Positions 47,692 through 59,269 of a stretch of DNA of 64,000 bases are shown piece by piece; the first letter of the stretch is position 1; each line of letters begins with the position of its first letter. The stretch is from Eretmocerus hayati (lineage: Eukaryota; Arthropoda; Insecta; Hymenoptera; Aphelinidae): assembly GCA_029851415.1 (NCBI GenBank), contig CM056742.1:14301736-14365735 (forward strand). The letters are read 5' to 3'. Position numbers and translations under genes: made by a program. The notes beneath the pieces are model-generated. The model did no database searches. It was not told the origin of the DNA and saw nothing but the letters and a program-made list of their open reading frames with translations.

Positions 47692-48515
47692 GTGTACCCA
47701 ACTTACCCCTATTAAGCCATTTTCTTAATGATTCTGGCTAATCTCAATATTTTCCAACGTACTTTGACTCATTCTGATCCTTGTCTCAAGACCTTCAAAA
47801 TGAGCTGAGATACGTTTCATTTGGATGAAGTGGAGCCAAGCTGTTTGAATTCTCCCAAAAGGTGAGTCTTGAGAATTCACAAAAGTGTGTACCCAACTTG
47901 CCTCCATCATTTGAAACCATGTAAATTGGCGATAAAGGCCATAAAATCGCTTTGATCCGTTTTGATCAATGTTCAGCGACATTTGAAGCTTTTACTTGGC
48001 CCGAGGTACTGTTTCCGACCTATTCTGATGCGGTGGACACGTTCTGAGTGGTTAAAAAAGTCTTACTGCACGCGTTTTCGAAATAAGCATATGAGGGCAT
48101 GTTGGGTACACTCCGATGTTGATCTTTTTGTTCACCGAATCATCTCCGTGTTTTGTACATAAAATCGCTCCAAATCAGAGTTTTGCAGCTCTAAAGAGCG
48201 GATTTTGAAGGACTTGAGACAAGAAATCGAATGCGCTGAAGTACGTCAAGATTGGTTAAATGAAAATAAATTGGCACCGGTTTTAGTGAACGCGATTTCC
48301 TCGGCGATTTCTCAGCCGTGCAAACACGAAAATGGGGAAATCGCTTTGAATTTTTAGGAGAACGCAGAAATGATCCGGGGTCGATGAAAACTACGGACTT
48401 TTTCATATTCTAACATAACAAACGTAAAGAAAATATGCGGGAAGTTCGACGAGTGCCCATTTCTGAGATCGGCATACGAGGGCAAGTTGGGTACAGAGGC
48501 AAATTGGGTATACTT
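47692..48515. repeat. Element with repeated TACCCAACTTGCC phrases
   Basis: GTACCCAACTT is found near 47695 and 47889 in one orientation, and as AAGTTGGGTAC / AATTGGGTATAC near 48098, 48485 and 48503 in the other. The outer pair forms an inverted end repeat. The interior contains the AATGAGCT...TACGT motif. Non-coding, probably an old foldback element. Confidence 0.55.
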
Positions 48516-51500
48516 ACTCCAGATAAAAATCATTCTAATCGCCATTTAAAAATATAAACCGATACGATTTAGGTGAAAATGGATTGTTGATTTGTGAGAG
48601 CTCCCACAAAGCATCCCATAGTCGGATTTTGCAGGCATTTTTTTGACATCCATCGTACATTGAAGCGAGGTGTGAAGTACGACTCGTATCTCAGAGCACA
48701 GAAATGTGAGATTTCCAACTGTTCTAAAACGCATGGATGGAGAACTGAATAAATGATTTTTTGTCCCATTCTTACAGCTAGGGCTGAAGAAGCCAAGTTA
48801 AACAATTTGATTGAAAATGGTGCTTGTATTGTGCTTGATCAGTTGTAAATTTAAACAAGTTTGTCGCGAGGCAAAAGTCGAGTTGAGCCCGCCTTCAGGA
48901 AAGACTGATAATTGAGTCCGCAAAACCGATATGTCGAGAGTAAGTTGAGCCCACTCGATAATCCCCTGTCCTTCTTGGAAGCAGGTTCAACAAGCGTATT
49001 CAGTCAACAAATCATGAGAAAAATACACTTTTGCTCATATATTTGCTCTACTCGCTGGGCGATTTCGAATGTTGCTCAGTCAAGTGCACGCAGCTCCAAT
49101 AATTAGATCACGAATTGATGCAATACTTTGCGGTACTTTGAGTACCCTGCGACCTGTGGTAAAGTCAACGATTTGTGAGGCGCATACATCAGCTCTTCGA
49201 AGCATCACAATCTAACTCATGATCTTTCGTGGAAGGGGGAAAAACAGGACGTTTTGTGAAAACTCAGCTCACCTGCACAAAAATAAGTAGTCAGTAAAAT
49301 TCATTCATCAAATCGACTGGTATGTAACTCTTAACGTGTCTAAGCACATAATTCACTTCAAAACTCGTCTGCCTGTTGAAAACCCGTCATGCAAATAGGC
49401 CAATGCTCAAAAACATTCACTCAATCAAAATATAATCCAGCCCTTCCACAGTGAGCTATATTCATGATGAGAATTATACGATCCAGAAATTACCCGAGCC
49501 GTAAAATTCCTAATTAATGCATAGCCGTGCCCCCTTTTAATTCCTCACACTCGTTGATTATCCAACACCGACGACGACGACTCCCTTCTCTGTGGGCACA
49601 TACATACCTTGAATTCACTTCTTTTTGAGCTCGTGCCTCATATCGGGACAAAAAAAGGTCGGGGTAGCCGCAGTAGCTCGAGTAATTGCCAAAAGCGATA
49701 AGCCACTAGGTGAATTAGGAAATCTCATTAGTGTTATCGGACACCGATCCTGGCTTCGAAGATGAATTCAGGATTCCTTCTGCTTCTGATGCCCTCTTTT
49801 TTTGTTATTTTCTTCTTTAGTTTCTATCCTGGTTTCTACTTCTTCGTTGAATATTGAGCTGAGGAGGGAATTAGATGGTGACTTTAATATTCTTTTTTTG
49901 CGATTTGATGGCAACTATTATTTTAGAATAATAATCACCCCGTGCACGCTCAATACATTTGTATGGGATCCTTCAATTTAGGTGATCCTTGTTTGCAAAT
50001 TCAATATTCACTAACCAACTATAGAGGCTGGTGACTGTAAAATTGCGAGTCGTTCAAATATTATGAATCTCAAATTTAGAGGGCTAGATGACATTTTCTA
50101 AATAGTTCAGCAGACTTCTGATCACGATTGAATTCATGGTGATTCCGCCAGATAGGTGAGATGATTCCTATTATCTCAACTGAAAACTCATTTCTCACAC
50201 CAGAAGTATCGTGTACGGATAAACACAAAATTGAAAATAATCTAGCAACGTATTGTTAATCAAGTTTATCAAGTTGAACCGAGATTAAAATTCAAGACTT
50301 TCACCTTAGCCTGTTCCAAACTATTGAAATTTTCTGCAACAAAATTTTTTCAATGAGCCCTGATTCACACTACTGTGGCATCAAATCCGATATCTTTGAA
50401 ATGAACTAGTTTATCAAATCCCTCAATCACTTCGACAACAATTTCAGTGATCCGTACAAGTGCTGGGCGGTGGGTGGAAACAATTGGAACAAACTTATCT
50501 TTCGAAACAAACCGTGATTTAACACGTTCGCTGCGATAGTATTTTTATAGCACTGCGTGACCTAACCCCGCATCTATTCAACGCATTTGCGGGACTCAAA
50601 TGGACTATTTCGTAATTTTCTCTGGTTATGAACTGTACCATCACGATTCGGTAAAAACGCCCATATGGAGCTAGACTCTTTTTGGGCTAATTGTCTACGT
50701 GCTTGGTAAAGTAAACTATCACGATAGATTTTTTTGGTAGAATCTTCTGAACAAAGCTGTGTCGGCAGAGGTTGGAAATTATGAAAACTGCGGGTTACAC
50801 GGATCGGATCCGTTGGAACGAGCGTGTGAATTGCCTAAACTAGGGTGAAAAAATTCGATATCAACACATTTTTACACATAACATTACGGAACTACCGACA
50901 AATGTATTATTCGTGTATCCAATTCTACACGGTTTGTTACACGCGTCACGCGTCGAGGATGACGTCTTGGTAAGACCAGAATCAGAGTAGGAAGCTCTGG
51001 TATATTATGTACTGCTACATGTCTCGGAAAACAGGAATATACGAAGTTGAGACGGCAGTGGCGGAAGAGCGGTAAAGAAGCTTTACATCCGAGTCTGACA
51101 GAGTAATATTTATGGGCACGATGTCTTTCATTCAAACTCGCTTTTTATACCCAGTACATATATAACGTATAAGTATAGGTTAGGTTTCGTCTGAATTGTT
51201 GAATTTTTTCTTGTGTAGGTGGTACTTTTATTGCAAGAGGTGAGAGGGTTGAACTAATAAAATACTACGTTCAAATTTTATTTGCTGCACTCGCGCTCAA
51301 AAAGTTTCTCCCGGCTTACGCTTACGAATTCGCATCCTGAATTTTACTTGAAGTCTATTCATCACCTTTTTATTTTCCTTCGCGTACACTCTTCTATATA
51401 CTCACGCTTTGCTTCACTTTTTTGTAAAATAGCGCGGGATCGAGTTTTAGATGGCGAATCGTCTGTCGATCTTTTTTTACTTTGAACTTCACTGAGCGCA

Positions 51501-52175
51501 CGTTTTCTGGCTAGGAATTCTATCTTCATGGTAGACTGTAGCGTTTGAAGTTTGCTAAGAATAATTGATATACTGAGACTGAAGAATATCTGTAGGAGAT
51601 GAGAGTTTTTTGATATTCCGTGAGATTTTTACCGAGTGTGCGAAGAGTTTGGATTTCTTACTGATTCGATGATCAGAAAATGCTCCCGAATCGTATTTCG
51701 AAGATAAATTTATCCGAATCGGAATTCATTTTTGGAGTAACGAGCATTGAAGTTTACAGTCTTTGTAAATTTTGAGATTTTTGGATGATCCAAAACAATT
51801 ACGGAGTTGATTAACTTGGAATACTGTTCTTGAGTTCAAAAATCGTTTGAAAAGATACAGACTGAGAGTGCAAGAGATGACTCAGAATATTTTCGCATAA
51901 TTTCTGGTTTCTCTATCATTTCTGAATATTCTCTGGGTATAAAAATGAGCTGTTGAGCATCTAGATTTCAGATTTTTGTACAGTGTTCATGGAGATTCAT
52001 CAAGATGAGCCCATCAAAATCTGTCCGTGTAATATCTCATATCATCTGATGTAATCCGGATACCTTCTCGTAAAAATTTTCAATCCTTAATACATTGAAA
52101 TCCAGGGTGGGTTATTTGTATCATTCTTGATATCAAAGACTCTTTTGAAGATAAAGTTCATATCTATTCTGGATT
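48516..52175. other. Long stretch without a recognised gene
   Basis: Open frames are short and mostly overlap on both strands. Around 50.88-51.14 kb a minus-strand frame of 83 codons starts with a real ATG, but has no leader, motif or splice context. No repeat with definable ends was found either. Genes with short exons could be missed. Confidence 0.4.
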
Positions 52176-52270
52176 ATATCGTCGCCCCCGAAGAAGAAAA
52201 ACACCTCCCATTGTTCTCCCAATGCATTCTTAAATGGGGACGTGTTTTTCTTCGTCGGGGGCGACGATAT
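52176..52270. repeat. 95-bp GC-rich hairpin
   Basis: ATATCGTCGCCCCCGAAGAA at 52176 continues to 52204 and pairs with 52242-52270 (TTCTTCGTCGGGGGCGACGA): 29 base pairs with a single mismatch around a 37-base loop. It stands in AT-rich DNA. It may be a tiny MITE or a pre-miRNA-like foldback. Confidence 0.7.
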
Positions 52271-52506
52271 TTTCTCCCTATCTGTGTAGACGTCAAGACA
52301 ACGTTTGATAAATCTCGAAACATAGTTAGACAACGTTTGATGAATCTCGAAACATAGTCGTGGCATCTCGTGATAGGTTCATTAAAAAATTGCTATTAAG
52401 GAGCTGGGATTCGTTAACAGTATGATATTTGGCGTCAAAATTAATCCGTGCACTTGAACAATGTCAGATCACCCGAGAAATAGAATGAAAAAAGTCTTAA
52501 TCATAC

Positions 52507-52603
52507 CTATATCTTTGCAAAATTCAAGCGAAACAGAATCGTCTTGCAACGCCATTCTCTTCAATGCATCTTTGACATTTGGTAGTAATACAATCGTGGA
52601 CAT
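52507..52603 (-). CDS. Possible first coding exon, 32 codons
   Basis: The minus strand has an ATG at 52603 (after an in-frame TAG) and an open frame of 32 codons starting MSTIVLLPNVKDALKRMALQ. It ends at ATATAG|GTATGA, a reasonable donor. Composition and the start-to-donor layout look like a real exon. I could not place the following exon, so this is tentative. Confidence 0.25.
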
Positions 52604-53514
52604 CCTTCTCTATGCGCTGATAAGACTCTTCACTCTGAGTCATTCAATCTAAATCATTGTTCTGGCACCATAAACTTTCAATAAAAATTGGTTTTGAGAT
52701 CCGACTAGAAATTGGATGTTCTATACCAAAAATAGTAGCAATTTCTTGTTGATGGAATCATTCGATGTATTCTATTCATGACTATTCTCTCTACTCCTAT
52801 TCGTCATAGGATCCTTTTGTATTCCATTATCCCACTTCAAACCTCTAGCATTTCAAAAATGTTCACGAAACCCTCGGGTCTCTGACACTTCTCTTGGATA
52901 TCTAAGAAATTCTGAAATCACGAACTACTGGTGAGCATCAATCTTTCAATATCGAGTCCCGAACCATTGAATCCTCTCGATGAAAAAGGAAAAGATTCTG
53001 AACAATGAAAATATGATGTGCTCCCAGAGAAATGGTTTGCAGTCAATTCAAGTCAAGAGCCAAATGGACCATCTTGTACATTTTCTTCAAGCAGACGCAT
53101 CATCCAATATTCACTTGGCAAAGCCTTATATACTCGTATTGAGTAGTATAGAAGCAGTAGCAGAAGCTATTCTTTTTATCGACCGTATACATCGTTAAAT
53201 TCTCTGAACGTACGATCGCAAAAGTAACTCGTGTTACGCCGGAGTCTCATAAAAAGACACTTCGGTGATCGTAAAGTTAACTCTTTACTCTTCCTTCATT
53301 CTTTCCTTCTTTGCACTTCTGCGGAATTCGATGCAGATAGGGTATCGAGACTCATCTTCACCCGGATTTCTGATAAAAACAAAAAAAAATTGTACAATCG
53401 AATCAGTGAAGATCGAGGGAAAAGAGAATCTGGTGTGATCGATTCATTGGTAAAAGATGGGGGAATTGGATGGATTGATGATGAAATGTCGATAGCTACG
53501 ATTCTTGAGGATCT
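52604..53514. other. No firm gene; one coding-like frame
   Basis: A plus-strand frame over about 53231-53602 has coding-like residues (FDADRVSRLIFTRISDKNKK) but no ATG near its start, and it runs into the 43-bp satellite, so it is either an exon with its donor inside 53.40-53.46 kb or chance. A minus-strand TATATAAGG near 53135 has no ORF behind it. Confidence 0.25.
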
Positions 53515-53606
53515 TATCACATCTGGCTGTTGGTCTTTGGATGGATGTCGAGTGTCTCACCACATCCGGATTTTACTACTTGAACGAATATTTGGTGTCT
53601 GACCAC

Positions 53607-54942
53607 TAGGGTGGGCCGAAAAAGGACTTTTTTCGAGAATCGATACGCCCTAGCGTGGAAATGTTGTGTTTGTACATATAGATGTGGAAAAAAATTTATA
53701 CGTCCATACGTAGAAACAGCGTGTTTCTAGGCGTCCTAGCTTCGCGAGGACACCTGGAAACAAGCTGTTCCTGCGTACAGACGTATAAAACTGCATACGC
53801 GTCTCGTGCAGAAACATTTTTCCTTCGGGAAAACCAAGCTGGACGGTGCCATCGCCCACGTCCAGCTTGGTTTCCCGAAGGAAAAAATGTTTCCAGCACT
53901 ATTGTTGGACGCTGAGAAATGGAATTTTAGATCCCAGCAAGAGCCATCAAGCTTTTATCAAAATTAACGCAGATCAATGGGAATGTGCCTAATTCGGCAC
54001 ATTTTTCTTCCTAACCTCGCTCGCATTTCTGGCGCATCCAAGCATTTTTCAACGTACTTTAGCTCATTTTGAACCTTGTTCCAAATCCCACAAAATGTGC
54101 TAAAGTACGTTTAATTTCAACTGACTAGAGGAAATCTACTTCAATTTTTCTAAAAAGTGAACATTATTAAAAATTTCACAAATAGGGCGATTCTCCCTTC
54201 AAACTTTGCTTGTATTTCTGGTACATTTGAACATTCTTCGAGGTATTCCAATCCATTCTTATGCGTGTCACAAAACCTACAAAATGAGCTAAAGTACGTC
54301 CAATTTCGACTAACGCGAGCCAATCTATTTCAATTTTTCCATTTCGAGTTTTGGAAGGAGTGAGGCGGGAGGGGGAAGTCGCTCATTTTCGGATTTTTCA
54401 AAACTAATCACTTTTCAGAAAAATTGAGATAGATTGGCTCGGGTTAGTCGAAATTGGACGTACTTTAGCTCATTTTGTAGGTTTTGTGACAAGCATGAGA
54501 ATGGATTGAAACGCATTGAAGAATGTTCAGATGCGCCAAAAATTCAAGCAAAGTTAGAGGGGGAAAATCCCCCATTTTCGAAATTTGTTATAATGATCCC
54601 TTTTTGGTAAAATTGAGATAGATTGCTTCTGGTAAGTCAAAATTGGACATACTTTAGCTCATTTTGTGAGATTTGTAACAAGCTTCAAAATGAGCTAAAA
54701 TATGTTGAAAAATCTTCGGATCGCCAGAAATGCAAGCAAAGTTATCAAGGAAAAAGTGTCGAATTGGGCACATTCCCATAACTTGTGTTAATTTTGATAA
54801 AAGCTTGATGGCTCTTGCTGGGACCTGAAATCTCATTTCTCAGCGTCCAACAAAATTTTCTTTACGTTTATAAATTCAAACACAACATTTCCACGCTAGG
54901 GCGTATCGATTTTCGAAAAGAGCCCTTTTTCGGCCCACCTTG
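53607..54942. mobile_element. Non-autonomous hAT-like element, 1,336 bp
   Basis: The left end TAGGGTGGGCCGAAAAAGG and the right end CCTTTTTCGGCCCACCTTG are inverted repeats, continuing as CGATACGCCCTAGCGTGGAA and its mirror for about 60 bases. Flanks are CTGACCAC (53599-53606) and CTGACCGC (54943-54950), an 8-bp duplication with one later change. The insertion splits a regular 43-bp array. No transposase: the interior holds the double hairpin and inverted copies of the AATGAGCTAAAGTACGT motif. Confidence 0.9.
53698..53896 (-). repeat. Double-hairpin element, copy 2
   Basis: Hairpin 2' is 53698-53787 (TATACGTCCATACGTAGAAA with TTCCTGCGTACAGACGTATA). The linker TGCATACGCGTCTCGTGC is the reverse of copy 1's. 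Hairpin 1' is 53808-53896, again 89 bases (CCTTCGGGAAAACCAAGCTG with CAGCTTGGTTTCCCGAAGG). Stem sequences differ greatly from copy 1 but lengths, order and linker are kept. It lies inside the hAT-like element. Confidence 0.78.
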
Positions 54943-55460
54943 CTGACCGCGTACGGATGTTTCTACTTGGACGAATCTCGACTGTCTTACCAAATCCGGC
55001 TGTTACTACTTATACGAATCTTGGTTGTCTGACCACGTACGGATGTTACCACTTGGACGAATTTTGAGTGTCTTACCAAATTCGGCTATTACTACTTAAA
55101 CGAATCCCGAATGTCTTACCACATCTGGCTGTTACTCCTCGAACAAATATTGAGTGTCTTATCACGTTCGGCTGTTACTACTTGGAGAATTCTTGAGCGT
55201 CTGACCACGTACAGATGTAACCATCTGGACAAACCTTGAGTATGTTACCACATCCGGCTGTCTCTATACTTATTCGAACAAATCCTGAGTGTCTTACCAT
55301 AGACGAATGTTACCACTTGAACGAATCTTGAGTGTCTAATCGGGTTCGTCTGTTACCACTTGAACAAATCTTGAGTGTCTTATCACATTCGGCCATTATA
55401 CTAGAACAATTCTAGAGTGTTTTACTGCGTACAAATGCTACTGCTTGAGCAAATATCAAA

Positions 55461-56389
55461 CCGACTTTTTTTTCATTCGAGTTCAGACTTTTATGGATTC
55501 CTGAGCAAGGAACTAAATATCTCAAATAATATGAATTTGCTATGAAAATTCCGGAATTTTAAATACAATCGATTCTCCTTCGATATCCAATGACAAATAC
55601 AATAAAATCCTCAAGATACTTTAGGTTAGGAAGAATACTGAAGAGGGAGTCCACGTAAGAAGAATATTCTCTTAGATTCAAGAGCGAGGTACAATCCCCC
55701 AGTAGGTTCGGACTGTATTCTCTTTGCAAGGTGAAGTTCCTAACCTAGCTGAAAATAGTGCTCACAAATTTTGAGCAGATCCAGTGCAATTCAATTTAAT
55801 TTGTTCATGAAGAAATTTTCAATTATTCGATCTACACTGCAAACTAGACTCCCTTGCCGAAACTTACAAGTTTTGGACGGGATGTCCCATGATTATTCTG
55901 CTTGTTATTGATACATAAGGATTCAGTCATATTTCAAACAAGATTTCTTTCGAGAATGATCGTTGTGATGGGTTCTACTACCATATTTATCACATTGATT
56001 CTCAGAACAAATCAGGATTCATGATACTCTTTTGAGGGAGGAGGTAGATGCATGATGAGAAAAAGCTGCGAGAGATAGACTTGTGACCAATCCACTCCTC
56101 AATGAAAGTCAACTTGCGGAATTAATGAGACAATGAAATCACCTTATTATCACTATATCACAGATTGCCTCTTTTTACATACTTCTTTTCTTTGGTTAAG
56201 TACATTACCCGAGCCTGAGCAAATTAAATGAAATTAAATTATATGAATTGAATTCATCCATCGGTGTATCCAGAGTAGATGAACCGCTTTAATCATGATT
56301 TTGGATTAGGCGCTCACTATGATTTTCATGATTTTCGACCACCTTCGATATCCTCATCACCTATTGTCATTATAAATAGCAATTGTATT
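55461..56389. other. No gene recognised
   Basis: No supported feature. Confidence 0.4.
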
Positions 56390-56516
56390 ATCTCAGTGTG
56401 AGAAAATTTACGAATTTTTTATGCGTTTTTGTTATATTCTTATCACGATCGCAAAGGTTTTACCCCACGGTCTTAATAAATGATCTATCTATCTATATAT
56501 CTATTTATCTAGCACA
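56390..56516 (+). repeat. LINE-like 3' tail with TCTA microsatellite
   Basis: CGCAAAGGTTTTACCCCACG, then GTCTTAATAAATGATC followed by (TATC)n. A unique tail with AATAAA running into a short simple repeat is the usual 3' end of insect non-LTR retrotransposons. No reverse transcriptase is found upstream, so it would be a short truncated copy. Confidence 0.4.
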
Positions 56517-59269
56517 TTGATTCTCAGAAAAAATCAGACGAAGGAAGTAACTCAAAAGAGAAAACAACAAGTAAATCGATTAGCTCCACGTCTACATTTA
56601 TTCCTGTGAACAATTAGGCCCATCCCTTTCTTCACGATCACTGACCCAAACTGCATTAAAATACAAAAAAAAGAAATTGTTTAAAAATGACAGGGATGAT
56701 GGATGAGATGATATTCAAGGGAGGAGTCGCTGCAGGATGGATAAAATAGGCGTCCATTTAATTCAAATTCGTTTTGCATGCTGGGGAGCCATCGGACAGA
56801 TTCGGATGTTTCTGATACCTGAACACGGGTGTACAATTCTCGAAGATGTTCCAGTTGTCCGATATACAAATGTATCGGTTATTTTTTTCTTGAAGCTGTA
56901 ATTGAGTTTGGATGATGAGGAGGATGTAAAAAGTGAATATGTGATATCTAAAATTAGAGGATGCAAAATCTTAGGATACGAATAATGGAGGCATCTCAAA
57001 AGGATTAGATGAGAGATTGAAGTTGAAAATTAGATAGGTGATGGAGTGTTACGTATTGAAGCTTATGAATTTGAGCATGATAACCTTCTAAAAGTGTTAC
57101 TACTTCATACGATTTTCCTGGTTCGGGCCTCAATAGTGTTCCTTAAATCGCCTTGTGGGAGAATTTTCTACTAATCTCAAGTTCATAAATTTTCCATCCC
57201 CAAACTATGCTGAACAGGTTCATCCTTAATCATCTCTCCAAATCGGATTCACCAAAGAAACACAGAACCACGTCTCCAAATAAAAGTTTATTTCCTCGTG
57301 GCATCACAGTTGCCAGAATGTAACATCATCGTCAATCTTGTAAATTCTAAGAAGCTGAAATACACTTACGAGGAGCAGATCAAATATTCAGATTATTCGT
57401 AATTCCTATCTAGGTTCCATGAAACGTCGGAGAGTTAAGAAGTTGAAATAAATCTCAAGCTCCTGGGCAACTTTGATTGAGATCGCTGCCAGTTAAAAGC
57501 TATCTCACGATTGAAATCATAACGTATCATGGAATGATGGCTCCTATAACAGCCCCTATAGTCATGTTTCATAGAATTAGTAAAATCTTTGCAATGAAAG
57601 CATTTTTCCAATAAGATTATTTTAAATAGAAGTACCAGGAGTGATATACATCAAGTGTCGTAACATAACCTCACATTGATCAATCATCATATTTCAAACC
57701 CTACTAACCCCATCAATTCTTTCTTCGAGGCTTTTACTCTTATTCCACCTATTCAATTCCGAACTTTACCAAAACGTACAATCTTCTCTCGCTTCAAATC
57801 CTCGTTCAAATGCTCAAAATTTTGCAAGGCCACGATAGCCTCATAAAGCCACAAATAACGCAGCCCAAGTAAACGGTACTTTTAACACGAAAAATAATTA
57901 GGATGTACCAGAAACCGCTGGCTCTGATGCATCCCAAGAAAGAAAGTTGTGGTATGCATCGAAAAAGAATTGGCGTAGGAGAAGCAGAAATATATATATA
58001 TATAGTAAAAGCTCAAGAGATCGAGCATTGGCCTCTACTCCCTTCACCAAACCACCTATCCCTCCTATATATAACCTCAAAATCCGGTTTTGAAAATAAG
58101 CTGGTTCAAATATCCCATTTCGTTCATCCAAACATCTACCTATACACATCATCCTAAAGAGAAAGCTAGCGGTGTGCAAGGATCGCAAAGTAAAAGCTGA
58201 TGGTCTGGTTTTACCTTCCATACCCCTCACCTTCCCCTTCCTCCCTTTTCCCTTCATCTTAATCTCTCAAGTTTGAAAGACTTGAAGCCATTGAGATGAT
58301 TGCAAGTGTATAGAGGTTATGTTATATATGAGAGGCTATTTCACAGCGCGTGACGAAAATTTGTGAGGACGTGGTTGTGGTAAGTTAAAAGAGTAACGAG
58401 TGACATCGGCCAGAGTAAGAGTATATCTTTCTGTGATATGTATATTGTATAGCCTAAAGGGCTTATGTACCTCCGAACCATATACTGCGATGCTTTTGAA
58501 TATGAAGAGTTTGGGTAGAGAGGCATATATATTGAAGTGTATGGCTAATTACGCTGGACTGCACTCATGTCTTGAGGTATACATGTATGTATGTGTGTGT
58601 GTGTTATATAGGTTGGATGATGTTTCTCTGTGAGATGGTTATGTTCTTGAGAGAAGAGGTCAATGATCGGAGGTGGATTTGGGAAGTGGATATCGTTTGG
58701 CGAAGCGTGGATTTCATATTGAGGAATACTCTAGCGAGAAAATTATGTACAGTATTTTTTTAAGATACCAAGTTTTGTGGGTTCTTTGGAGTAGGATGAG
58801 CTGATGTTATTCCGAGTTTTCTTGATGCTTTACTTCTGGGTTCTTGGACATTTAATAGTACTCATCATCTAGGGTGATAAGTTTGATCAGGTCTGTGATC
58901 GAGGATGTGTCGTGGAAGAGGATTGCGGGGATAATACGAGAAATTGAAGGAGAATCGAGAGCATTTTTTTTGCGAGGATCGTGAGTGATAAGGCTCTTAT
59001 ACGAGACTAGAAGACTAGAACCTACCACAACAATAAACTATCCTAACCTTAAACTAGCGCGTCTCACGAGAGGTTGCCACCAGTTCCAAAGAATATATTT
59101 CCATCCTTCAATTAAATATTTTTGAAACATGTGACATGATGAATCGAAAAATTTGGATTGATTAGTTCTACTAATCATCATGAATATAAATGAATACTCT
59201 TACCTTCGATGGACAGACTTCTAGAATCCACCGTGCAATCCGAAGTACTGATCCAGTAAGAAATTGCAC
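56517..59269. other. No gene recognised
   Basis: Frames are present on both strands without splice or motif support, including a minus-strand 119-codon frame at 57898-58257 of biased composition. (TA)n and (TG)n microsatellites lie near 57990 and 58588. The sequence looks ordinary. Confidence 0.4.

Larger units (their letters stand above)
53515..55460. repeat. 43-bp tandem array split by a hAT-like insertion
   Basis: GTCTNACCAC/ATC phrases recur every 43 bases (for example 53555, 53598, then 55027, 55070, 55113, 55156, 55199), each followed by CGGNTGTTACTACTTG(G/A)ACGAAT. About 14 copies remain when the 1.3-kb insertion at 53607-54942 is removed. The array is otherwise continuous across the insertion. 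Confidence 0.88.

Noticed and set aside
53125..53140. Minus-strand TATATAAGG near 53.13 kb as a promoter
   Set aside because: No initiator or open frame follows within a reasonable distance.
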